Shown here in pieces: positions 1-10,724 of a DNA stretch of 64,000 nt. A program made the translations under genes and the position numbers. The notes under the pieces were generated by a model. The model did no database searches, was not told the DNA's origin, and was given only the letters and a program-made list of their open reading frames with translations. Position 1 is the stretch's first letter. Each line of letters opens with the position of its first letter. The stretch is from Benincasa hispida (Eukaryota > Streptophyta > Magnoliopsida > Cucurbitales > Cucurbitaceae), in the NCBI RefSeq assembly GCF_009727055.1, contig NC_052350.1, forward strand, positions 203,569 through 267,568. Direction: 5' to 3'.

Positions 1-996
1 ATTTTTATTTAGTGGCAAGTTAGGATGATTTTAAAATCATTAAAATAACTTTTTTCATTTTTTAAATCACTCGAAAACACAATTTTAATTAATCGTGAAG
101 GATAAGATAAAATCGGTGAAGAGGATGAAATTGTGAAGGAAGAAGATGAAAATAAGTGAAGATGAAGGAAAGAAGTTTGATTTTTTATGCTTAACAGGGG
201 AAAACGCCAAAATCGGTCAAAGAATGTTCGTTTGACGAATTTTTTTTTTTTTTTTTTTTTTAAATGCGGCGTAGGGAGAAATAATAAAATATTCATGAAT
301 GCGGTTTAAATTTGATTTTTTATGCTTCAAGAGACGCAATCGAATGTAGACAAAAAAAAAAAAACTCACCTTTTCCCCTAAAGAAGTTGAAAAGCATCCC
401 TTTTCCTAAACTTTCAAAATAACCCCAATCTAAATAATCCTATTTTCACCCTAAGAGTGGGTATCCAACATTTTTATAGGAAAGTTTTCGTTTGTTTTAG
501 ATATATTTCATATGGCCGATGACTCATGAAAGGAAGAAAGGAACCCACTGCCGGCAAACTTTTTTCTTTTTCTTTTTTCAATCTCATATTTTTTCGAACA
601 AAAAAAAAATAAGGTAAACTAAAAAATAGGCAAGGATAATGTAATTCATATTATAAGGTTTGGTTGAAATTTAAAACATGTAAATAATTTTTAAGATGGT
701 TTTCTTTTCTTTAGTCATTAATAATTTTCATAAATTTATGTGGGCAAATAGGAATATAATATAATTAATTACAACCTTCCAATCCTAACCTCGCATATGG
801 GGGTGCAAAAGTGAAACTTAACTTTATGAAATCTTAGTTATTTTTCTCAGCCCTTTTATCTGACATTTATTAAATAACTTGAAATGGATATGTGTAATAG
901 ATGATAAAATAAGGGAAAAAATCTAAAAATATATCTCTTTAAAAATATTTGTAAATATGTTCACCAGTCAATTTTTGAAGTTTTCTAATTTTCATT
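1..996. other. AT-rich intergenic, no gene seen
   Basis: The stretch is AT-rich with several homopolymer runs, including about 22 T at 239-260. Short reading frames are low-complexity and show no recognisable domain. I see no gene here. Confidence 0.6.
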
Positions 997-1004
997 TTGT
1001 CCTC

Positions 1005-1510
1005 CCTTATCTTATCTTGGTTGCACACCTTCTTCTTCATTTTTCTTATTTTTTTTTCTTTCCTTTCTCCGGTTTTTCTTCTTCCTTTTTTTATTTTTAA
1101 TTTTTTATTTCTTTCATTTCTCTGGTTTTTTGTTTCTTTCCTTTCTTTTTTATTTTTTTATTTTATTTTCTTTCTCTATTTTGCTTTTTCTCTTTTTTTT
1201 TCTTTTCATTTCTCCAGTTTTTGCTTTCTTTCCATTCTTTTTTTTAATTATTTTCTTATCTGGTTTTTGCTTCTTCATTATTTTCTTTTTCTTTTCTTCC
1301 TCTTCTTCCTTTCCTTTTCCTTTTTTATTTTTTATTTCTTTCCTTCTTCGATTTTTGCATCGTCCTCTTTTTTTAAAATCTTTTTTAGTATTTTTATTTA
1401 ATCTTTTAGTATTTTTATTTTAATCTTTTTTAGTATTTTTATTATTATTTTTTTTTTTTTTTTGCATTTTTTCCTTTTTTTTCTTTTATTTTTATTTTTA
1501 ATTTTTTTTT
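1005..1510. repeat. long polypyrimidine (T/C) tract
   Basis: For roughly 500 bases the plus strand is almost purely T and C, with runs such as TTTTCTTTCC and only isolated purines. Open frames through it encode only Phe/Leu/Ser and are composition artefacts. The strand asymmetry is seen directly. It could come from expansion of a CT/T microsatellite; no function can be assigned. Confidence 0.85.
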
Positions 1511-1519
1511 AATTCTTTT

Positions 1520-2775
1520 TAGTGATATCGAACTTAGGTAGACATCAGTGATAGAAGTCTATTAGTGATAAAAAGTCTTATTGATAATCATGATAAAAGT
1601 TTCTCGATAATAACCGTTGATAGTCGTGAGTGTTAATCTTTCAAAATTGATAGTCACTAATGGAAGTCTATCAGTGATAGTCACTAGTATTTTCTTTCAT
1701 TTGTAGCTTAAGCTTTGATGGTTTTTTTCCACAATTAATAGTCACTTATAGAAGTCTATCATTGATAGCTAACTTAGTGAATTTAATTAATAAAGTTGAA
1801 ATTCGAACTAAAGTGTAAAGTGGAATGCCTAGAAGTTATCACTAATAGCATGTTATCAGTGATAGAAGATATCAACGATAGCATGTTATCAGTGATAGAA
1901 GATATACAACGATAGCATGTTATTTGATGATAAAAAGGAATGAGAGAAGTTATCCCTGATAGCATGTTATCAATGATAGAAGTCATCACTGATAACTATG
2001 ATATAAAGTGATATCGATTATATCGATGATAGAACTTAGGTGATATCCATATATCGATAATATCAATGACATAGTCAATTCCACTTGATGAAGTCCATAT
2101 CATTGATAATAACTGCTAAAAGTTATCGGTGAATAGCCACTGTAGAAAGCTATCAATGATAGTCATAGCTATTATGATATCTGTATATCAATGAATGACA
2201 GAGGGTATATATCAATTAAATGAATGGTTTAAATGATAGTGGTGATATGACTTAGTAAATATTAGAGATAATCACTTATAGACCTCTCATGATAGACTTC
2301 TTTCACTTATAGCTTTAAATGTTAATCTTTGAAAGATGATAGTTTTCTTTCAAAGTTGATAATTACCTATAAAAGTCTATTATCGAGATATCCACTGATA
2401 GTCTTAGATTTAATAATTTCAAGTTTGATTCCAATTGACCAACGTGTATCATATGAAGCCATTGAAAAATGATAGCAAATTGAAAGACGATGTTTTAAGT
2501 GTTACTATTTCAAGGTTGTATTAATATTTCTTAAATTGAAAGTTATCATTGATAGCATCTATCGGTGATAGCAACTACAGCAGCTATATGGCTCACTAAT
2601 AGTTGTTATCAATTGTTATCGTTGATAAATACTATCAGTAATAGTTTTCAATTTGAGAATTCTAGAAGAAGAAATACAAAATAGTGGGCTGTGTGTGGAC
2701 TTTTTTAGTCATTTACCCATAAGTTATCATTGATAGCTGCTATCGTGAATATCTGGTTGTAGTTTTGTACCATAT
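1520..2775. repeat. GATAG/CTATC-rich degenerate repeat tract
   Basis: The segment is dominated by variants of GATAGAAGTCTATC and TATCAGTGATAG, repeated in both orientations every 15-40 bases (for example near 1545-1575, 1655-1690, 1850-1930, 2540-2580 and 2725-2745). Since the core reads as an imperfect palindrome, single strands could fold locally. The same motif occurs at 3238-3290 and inside a fold-back element at 15298-15385. It is probably an expanded or degenerated MITE core; no coding potential is seen. Confidence 0.75.
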
Positions 2776-2901
2776 TCCTAATATTTTATCCTTATCTAAA
2801 CATTCTTTATTATTTTAGGTCTGATTGTTATTTATATAACTAACTCTAGTGAAATTGGATATATTTAAAATAAGATTCATTATGAAGCCTACTAAAAATT
2901 A

Positions 2902-2938
<37 letters not shown>

Positions 2939-5868
2939 AATGAGATTATCTTTGTAAAATGGGCAGAGTTATGTGACACGATTGACGAGACAGTCTAGCC
3001 GATTCATTCATTTAAGGCCCAAGCCACATAATTAGCCATTGGGCTCGTTTTTTTCTTTGGCTTGATTCTAAATCTATATTCTCCATGTTAATTAAAAGAA
3101 AAAGAAAAAAAATGCACATAACAATCAATATCCAAATATTAACGCAATATAATACAATACAAAATAACTTATAAATATAACAAAATTTTAGATCAAAACT
3201 TAAAATACATCCATGATAATCAAATTATTAATAAGAATTAATCAGTGATAGAGTTTATCACTATAAAAGTTTATCAGAGATAGATTTTCTATATTTATAA
3301 TTATTTAAAAATATTGTTAACACTTAATTATTAGTTTTAAAAGTGCTATAAATTGTAATTACTCAAAAGAAAATTGAGTAAAATTATTTTGAAAGATGGA
3401 CCACTTCACTCAATAGCCGATTTTATTGGATCCATCATTATTTTCTTTATTCCAACTATACCCTCAACGCATATCTTACGTTTTTTTTTTTACTCATATT
3501 CTAGTTAATAATATTTTGAGAGTATTTATATGGTCGTCAAATTATTCGAAAGAAATATTAGAATGATTTCAATTATTAACTTAAAAAGCTCATTTCTAGA
3601 ATCAACTTTCTAAAGATGTTATATTATATATATATATATATATATATAATAATATATATATATATATAATATATATATAAACTTTTAGCCATCAAAAATA
3701 CAAAATTTACACCAAATTTATCTCTCTTCATCCTTAGTGATGTGTTGTATATATTATATCAATCAATTCAAACTTTAAATTTTGAGATGATTTTTTAAAT
3801 ATGATGATAAAAGATCAAAATCCAATATCTATTTGAAAAAAAAAAATCAAGTTTAGCAATTGGCTAAGCTAGAACTACTTGATTTGAAAGGATTGAAATT
3901 TAATTTTTGTATTTATTATAAACGCAAATTTCACTCAAATAGACAAACTAAATTGATATAAACTAGTCAAATGCTAACATCTCTATCAAAAATTAAAATT
4001 TTGTTTACTTTGTCAAAAAAAAAAAAAAAAAAAAAGACACTTCATAATTAATCACGATTGAACAATGGGGGAGTGGAGGGTTCTAATATCTGATTTCTTA
4101 ACCGATAATGTAGGTTTTTACCTAGTTGAACTCTATCCAAATTGAATTTTTGTAAATATAAAATTAATTTATAAGTTAAATTTAAAAATAAAGAAAGTTT
4201 TCGGAGAAAATTGTTTCGTAGAGTTGAACTTGAGTTGGTGTTGATTTGATGCGATCTCTAGTATTTGATCTTCTAATCAAATGTATTTAAATTGCTTTTT
4301 TTTAAAGGTATTGTAATTAAAATGTGAAGTGAGAGACTCGAACTTGAAATCTCGAGGTCGATAGTACAAACACTATGTTGATTAAGTTACGTTCTTGTTG
4401 GCTTTAAATTACTTCTTTTAAGAAAGGAAGATGAAAAGCCTTAATTAACTTGATTACTTAAGCACGTTTTTATACCGTCCTTAGGGGCAAAAGAGGAATG
4501 GAAGGTGGCCTACCATTAAAATTTCCATTCCAAAATACCTTGTTTGGTTACCTTCCACAAATTTCCTTTTAACATTAAAATATTTTATATGTTATATGCT
4601 TTTATAAAAATATTTTTCAATAGAAGTTCATTTGTGACTTTTCAAGAAAACGACTAAAAATATTTGTGTAATTTTAGGCTATTGCCTTTAATTTGTGGTT
4701 TTAGTTTTTAAAATCGTCGGATTTCCAAAAAATGAAAACCATAATAAAAAGAGAATTATCTAATTTGCAATCCATTAGTGGTTGAAAAAATAAAAAAATA
4801 TCAATAATTATATACTATTTAAATGAGATAATGTTCATAATGGATTATAATGAATGGGTTTAATGTATGATTTAAACATATGGTGGACTGAATCAAATCA
4901 GTGGAATTACATTAAATATATATAACATAATCTATCTCCTCTCTAAATCATGACCACAACGTGAAAATGAAAATAATTCAATTGGTATTGAGGATCAAGA
5001 AGTTCGTGATTCAAATCTCTCAAATCTCAATTTGTACTAAAAAAAACTGGTAAACTATTTGTATAATAAATTTTGAAGACAAAGATTTGATTCTCCTACT
5101 CTACATATTAAGAAAAAAAAATTATGATCATAAGGATTAAAATGTAAGAGCTACTTGGGTTCGATCCTCTATTCGCATATTATATACATACATTTTGTTA
5201 GGATATTGAATGTTTAATGCAATAACCTTTTATGTTATGTTAATTTAGCTTAGTTTAATTTTTCTTGTAGGTAAAAGCCCAATGGGCCACTAGATTAAAT
5301 AGTATTTAAAGTTCTTTTTAACATAGTTAGTTGAGAAACTCTAATGTAATTTTTAGATGTTTCCCCATCTCTTTCTATTTCTATCCCTCTCTAAAATCTT
5401 CAAATATTTACATCTTATAGGTGGTCACTTCTGATTTGCTATCACATTTTTTTTTTTTTTTTAGAATTTTACACTTTTGGTCCTTAAAAGTTTAAGTCTT
5501 ATTTGAGTTTTCGAAGTTTAAGTTAAGTTGTTAAATTTGAAAACTCAGAAACTCCAATACAACCTAAACTAAAAAGGTATAATTTTAAAGTATGAATTTA
5601 AAAATAAATAAATAAAATGAACAAATAATAAGTAGATAAATTTTTTTAGTATAATAGATTCAAACCATAAATCTCTTCGTCGTTTACACATATTAAATGT
5701 CAGTTGAAGCTATGCTTTTTTTTTAGTAAATAGATAATTAAACATATTTGTCACACTTCAAATTGTATTTAATTTAATTATAATAAAGATCTTTATACTC
5801 TCTTTTTTTCTCTAATATATATATAAGAAAGTACAACACATCTCAACTCTTTTAATATTGATGTAATA
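2776..5868. other. gene-free AT-rich stretch
   Basis: The stretch holds a 29-base A run (about 2908-2936), a TA microsatellite (about 3617-3680) and a few more GATAG motifs at 3238-3290. I find no coding region or RNA gene. A sequence starting TGTTAGGATATTG near 5198 and running to 5870 looks slightly like an LTR, but no partner copy is in view. Confidence 0.55.
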
Positions 5869-8800
5869 CAGTATCAGAGCCAAAAGTTTTATATGGGGCA
5901 CTATATGTACAAGTCTAACAAAAAAAATATCTATAAATGAATGTAAAAAAAATATTCATAACTTCATAAATTAACTAATTTAACACATTACAATTTTCAA
6001 GTTTTCATGTTTTAAAATCGATCCATGACAACTCCAGTATCTAAATTATCAAATAAATCTTTTTCGATATAGGCTATAAGACAATCATCATCCATTGATC
6101 TCCCATTCGATTATGCAATCGAGCCTCCACAATATGCATATTAGAAAATGCTCTCTCTACCATAGTTGCGACAATAGATAAAATCAGCATCAAGATGAGT
6201 AATCTATAAACTAATGGATAGACCTTGTCTTTATTCATTAGAATAATTTTTACTGTAATATCACATATACTTTTTAATTCAACAAACTCAATATTTGAAC
6301 GCATATCAATTATGTAATTTTGAAGTTGATCCTCAAGTTTAGAGAGTTCAATAGTTGAAAAGTCTCTTGGGTAAAATTAAGCTAGTTGACTAAGCTTTTT
6401 AATATCAAAAGAAACAAATGAATTACTCGAATTTAAACATGCCACACAGAGAAGCAATTCAGTATTTGTTTCAGTAAAACAATTATTCAGCTATTGAAAT
6501 TGCATATCAATGACGACATAGAAAACTTTAACACAATAATGATGTAAATTTGTAACTGGTTGAGATTTTCGCTTTTGTCGTCTTCGAATTAGAAATTGGT
6601 CATCCATTTTAAAGACTTCAATATCATGACTATGACAGAAATCAAAAATCATACTCAACAACGAATCCCAATCAAACTCTCTTGTTTTCTACAATCTTTC
6701 TTTACAAAATTTGATTAAACTCATTGCATTCACAATATCTTGATCTTTTCGTTGTAATGCATGGGACAAATCATTTGTGGTTCCCAAGATAATTTTCATG
6801 AAATCTATATGAAAAACAAAGTCAAAAGATAGGATCGAACTTATTAGAATTTTTGCTTCATAATTTTGTTCTGAATTTGATCCACCTTACAAAATTAACT
6901 ACTAAAGAGAATATTGTAATAAAACTCATTAAAGTATAGTAGTGTGATCCTCATCGAGTATCTCCTTGTCATTTAATCATTGTCTTCTCATTTAATCCTT
7001 GACCACTTGATATTTCACCATTATTTAAAGCTTCAAAAATTTTCATTCTATGTTTCTCTCGTCAAATCTCGACGTTTTGTTGACGCTCCAATTACATTCA
7101 CCACATTTGTAATGATAAAAACTAGGCCAGGAATTCCACGTGATTTTTTGCAGTAGCTATAGGAGCTAATTGAAATTGATGAGAAAAACAATGAACGTAA
7201 AAAACACATTTATTTTATTTCAAAATAAGTACTTTTAATCCATTGAACTGACCATGCTATTACTTCCTCCATCATATTCTTGTCCTTGAAACTAGCGATG
7301 CTTAATCTATGTTGAGAAAAAAATTATCTATGGCTTTCTTGAGTGATAGAGAACTTGTATCATTGACATGCATGATTTCAATAAATCGTCCAATCACAAG
7401 ATTTTTATCTACATATCGCAATACAACTAACATCTGCTCCTTTGAAGATACAGCTTTAATTCGTCTATCTAGATAGGAAATTGTTTATCGCTCATATCTT
7501 TTATAACCATATTAACAACTTCTATTGCAATGGAATACACTATATCTTTTTTAAGTCAATTTGAAATTATCTGGGGTATTTTTCAAAGTCACAACTTCAA
7601 TATCCTTATTATAGTTGCATAAAATCGTATAAGTTCAAGAAAATGACCTTGATTCTTCTAATCATCTGTCTTATCATGTCCACAAAATACAAGTCTTTGT
7701 TATAATAAAAATAGAATATAATCAATTCATGTTTGGTCAGACATCCCTATTTAAAAAAGTCTTAATATATTGTTTTTGTTTCAAAAAAGCCTCGCATTTA
7801 CCCCAAAAACCTTATACGTGCACTATTAGGACCACCAACATGAATAAACAATTTATCTTTTTTCTTCCAATTAGAAAATCCTTCACAAACAAAACAGTCA
7901 CCTCCTCAATCTTCACTTACTTTTGATTTGAATAGATAGCAACATAAACAAAATGCAGCATCCTTTGAAATGCTATATTCTAACCAATTAGAATATTCAC
8001 TAAACTAAGTTAGGTTGAATTAAATCGCCTTGACTTTGTATCAAATTTCTTATGTGGAAAAGTATGATTTCGAGGCTGACAAGGACCTTCTAGTAAATAT
8101 ACTCTACGAACTTGATCTCGAATATTATAATTATAATCATAAATTTTGGTTCTTTAAATCGGATTTGTGGATAGTTTTTCTAGATTGATTTTTATATAAA
8201 ACTAATCAGAATCCAAAACATTTTTCTTATTTGAGATGATGTCTCTACTATCCCTATTGTTGTTTTTCTTTTATTCTCTCCATATTAATTTTGAGTTAAC
8301 TCTATAAAAGTATTAATAATAAGAATATTACATTCTAATATATAGATTTAAAAGCAAAAAAATATAAAGTCTAAAAAGATTTTAAAACTTACTTACCAAG
8401 TTCGTATATTTAGACGAGTGACAACAAATAATCCTTTAGCTTGAACTTTGAAATTAATTTTAAAAACCTGTATGAGTAATATGAATGTAGAAATAACATG
8501 ACAGATGAAAATATATAGAGTGTCATGTGAATATAAAAATTATGTACAAAAAATTAACGGCACAATAAAAATCTTTCTCCATATTAAATTAGAGTTAACT
8601 CTACAAAAGTATTCACAATAAAAATATTTAAAAGTATTACATAGATTTAAAAATATAATAATTAAAAAGTCTAAGAAGAATTTCAAACTTACATGTCAAT
8701 GATATGATACGTATACCTCACGAGTAACAAAAAAAAGTTATCTTGTACCTTTAATTCTAAAACTAATATGTGTATGTATATATATACGTGAATATAAAAA

Positions 8801-9326
8801 TTACGTGGAAAATAAAAGTAAATGTTACCTATTCAATATAATGTTGTTGAGAATTGATATTAAAAACTTCTCTAAATTTTGAAGGAAAAAAACTTCAAAG
8901 AAACTACACTGATTTTCTAATTATTTTGCAACCAAAGAGACTGAATTGCAATTAGCTAAAATCTACTTTATTTTTTAATTTTATATTTAGAATTAAAAAA
9001 AAAAAATCCATTAATGGCAGAATAAGACCCCGTTGCAGCTAGCCCATCAACATAGGCCTATTGGACTTACTTGGGACTATCAAACTTATTTTGATTTGAC
9101 CTAGATTAAAATCACACAAAATTGACCTTAAAAAAACATAACGGATTTGAATTTGGTCACATATACTCAAGTCCGTCCATTAATCAATGAACCACGAAGA
9201 AACCTGGTTAATAATAAGAGCGTATTTATTAATTGATATTTTATTACTTAAAAATTTATATTAAAAATAAAATACCGATAATTTGAGGTGGGCACGTGCC
9301 CCTACCCCTCAGTGGCTCCACCCTTG
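5869..9326 (-). mobile_element. decayed hAT-superfamily DNA transposon
   Basis: The element encloses a broken hAT transposase on the minus strand (separate entry). The left end reads CAGTATCAGAGCCA inward on the plus strand. The right end reads CAAGGGTGGAGCCACTG inward on the minus strand. Both resemble the CAGTGGCGGAGCCA-type termini I associate with plant hAT elements, and both are followed within about 25 bases by GGGGCAC. Flanks share only ATGT of a possible 8-bp target duplication (5861-5868 ATGTAATA, 9327-9334 ATGTCCTC), as expected for an old copy. The coding content is firm; the exact ends are tentative. Confidence 0.5.
6060..8140 (-). pseudogene. hAT transposase pseudogene (ZMYM/TTF-type with hAT dimerisation domain)
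   Basis: Reading the minus strand from about 8130, the frame gives YLLEGPCQPRNHTFPHKKF. This is the conserved start of the TTF-type zinc-finger region in plant zinc-finger MYM-type-1-like transposases. At the other end (6074-6304) the frame VYRLLILMLILSIVATMVERAFSNM, followed by LHNRMGDQWM, is the C-terminal hAT dimerisation domain, with its usual ATVERAFS core recognisable. Between them the frame is interrupted many times, so no full transposase can be made. In living relatives this protein cuts and pastes the element in the nucleus; here it is a relic. Confidence 0.8.
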
Positions 9327-10178
9327 ATGTCCTCATTTTACTCTAATTAGTGTGTCATAACAACATAAAAGTAGTAGAGAGTTAATGGGAAAAAAATCAA
9401 TCTTACAAGTTTAAGAACATCATTGATGTGTTAAAAGAAAACATAATTGATGATATTAGTATATCTCAATTGGTCAAAATATTATTTACCCTTTTAAAAG
9501 TTGGAGAGGATCTTTCACTTGTAACTAAACTGAAATCAAATTTGGTAGAGTACAATTTACATGAGTAAAACTAAAATGATTCATTGAAACTTTAAAAGTA
9601 ATAATCCAACTAAATACAATTTAAACATTTATAATATAACCTTAAACAATTTAGAATAAGTTTTGTTGAAGGTAAAATTGGATCTCACAAGATAAAACAA
9701 ATACCCTTAGAAGACTAAAGGAAATAGGTCTAAAATGAAACTCAATCTTAATTAACTCTAACAAGTCTGAGTCAATCAAGTTTAATCTTACATATAAGAA
9801 AGAAGCCTTTGTCCGAAAAAATGGAGATCTAATCGTTCTTCTTCTAATTGCATCATTATAATTTTATGAGTTAATTTGAACTCACTTCTTCATTATTCTA
9901 AATCGTAAAATTTGCTACAAAGGCAATGTGACATTTTGATTTGCATATACATTTTTTTCTGTCTAGATTTTGACATCAACAAATTTAACGAGACCGTGGA
10001 AGGGAATGAGTCAAATGACGAATGTGAATAACAACCCAAGAAGCATAACTGTTTAAGTTTGTAAAGGTAAAACAAAACAGAGAGCAAGTCCATCTTCAAA
10101 AGTCAAATCCAAAGACCTCATTTTAATTTTAAAATTACTAGTCAACTAATTTCCTTCCTCCTTCCATTTCCCTCTCTT
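9327..10178. other. intergenic, upstream region of the 10251 gene
   Basis: AT-rich sequence without recognisable coding potential. The small minus-strand frame at 9893-10099 has no family resemblance. The last ~120 bases are C/T-rich and lead into a TATA box, so the promoter of the next gene lies here. Confidence 0.5.
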
Positions 10179-10185
10179 TATAAAT
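10179..10185 (+). promoter_or_regulatory. TATA box of the 10251 gene
   Basis: TATAAAT sits 66 bases before the ATG at 10251, after a pyrimidine-rich stretch and before a CA-rich leader. The spacing predicts a transcription start near 10210 and a 5' leader of about 40 bases. Position and sequence are seen; use is inferred. Confidence 0.6.
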
Positions 10186-10250
10186 CATCCACACAATATT
10201 TCAATTCACACTTCACAACCCCCAAATCCCCTCAAAGTCCATAATCGATC

Positions 10251-10724
10251 ATGGTCTTCTCCACTCCCGAAACTCCTCATACCGCCGATTCCGACACGGC
10301 GGCGAAGACCCCGTCCACCGGCCTCCGCCGCTCCGTTACAGCTCTGGCCGTTTTCTGCGCCAAAAAAGCCGCCCTAGTCACCAAGAAGCTTAAATTGAAG
10401 CCGAGTCACCACCACCCGAGTCACCCGAGTCCGAAGTCGCCGTTGGCTTGCCCGAAGAAGATGCTGAAGACAATCAGCCAATCGGCGATGAGTTTGGTTC
10501 AGAAGAAAAAGACCGGCCGACGGGAAGAGGAGGAAGACGAAGAAGAAGAAGAGTGGGGCCAGGGTGGGGTATGGCAAAGGGGGATCTTGATGGGCGACAA
10601 ATGTCAACCGTTGGAATTTTCGGGTGCAATTTATTACGATAGTAACGGCAACAAGATGAACGAGCCCCCTCTCCGTTCGCCACGTGCCAGTCCTTTACCC
10701 GGTTACCTCCTCAGAAAACCCTGA
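10251..10724 (+). CDS. uncharacterised plant-specific protein, 157 aa
   Basis: A single uninterrupted exon encodes 157 residues. The local GC content is much higher than its surroundings, typical of a real gene in AT-rich DNA. The N-terminal third is basic, rich in Ser/Thr/Pro, with the segment LRRSVTALAVFCAKKA. A Lys/His/Pro-rich middle follows, then an acidic Glu/Asp run at about residues 94-103. The C-terminus holds the block VWQRGILMGDKCQPLEFSG, then a YYDSNGN segment and a closing LRSPRASPLPGYLL. I recognise this C-terminal block from a family of small uncharacterised proteins in dicots, but no biochemical role is known to me. No signal peptide or membrane segment is apparent. The start is supported by the TATA box at 10179 and the lack of an earlier in-frame ATG. 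Confidence 0.85.
   Translation: MVFSTPETPHTADSDTAAKTPSTGLRRSVTALAVFCAKKAALVTKKLKLKPSHHHPSHPSPKSPLACPKKMLKTISQSAMSLVQKKKTGRREEEEDEEEEEWGQGGVWQRGILMGDKCQPLEFSGAIYYDSNGNKMNEPPLRSPRASPLPGYLLRKP

Noticed and set aside
997..1423. Two long Phe/Ser-rich open frames
   Set aside because: They are translations of the polypyrimidine tract, with no domain or codon signal.
5155..5180. GGTTCGATCC, resembling the B box of a tRNA gene
   Set aside because: No A box or cloverleaf can be drawn from the preceding ~60 bases.
5198..5870. Possible solo LTR ending before GTATCAGAGCC
   Set aside because: No second LTR, target duplication or coding domain; the right boundary fits a hAT end equally well.
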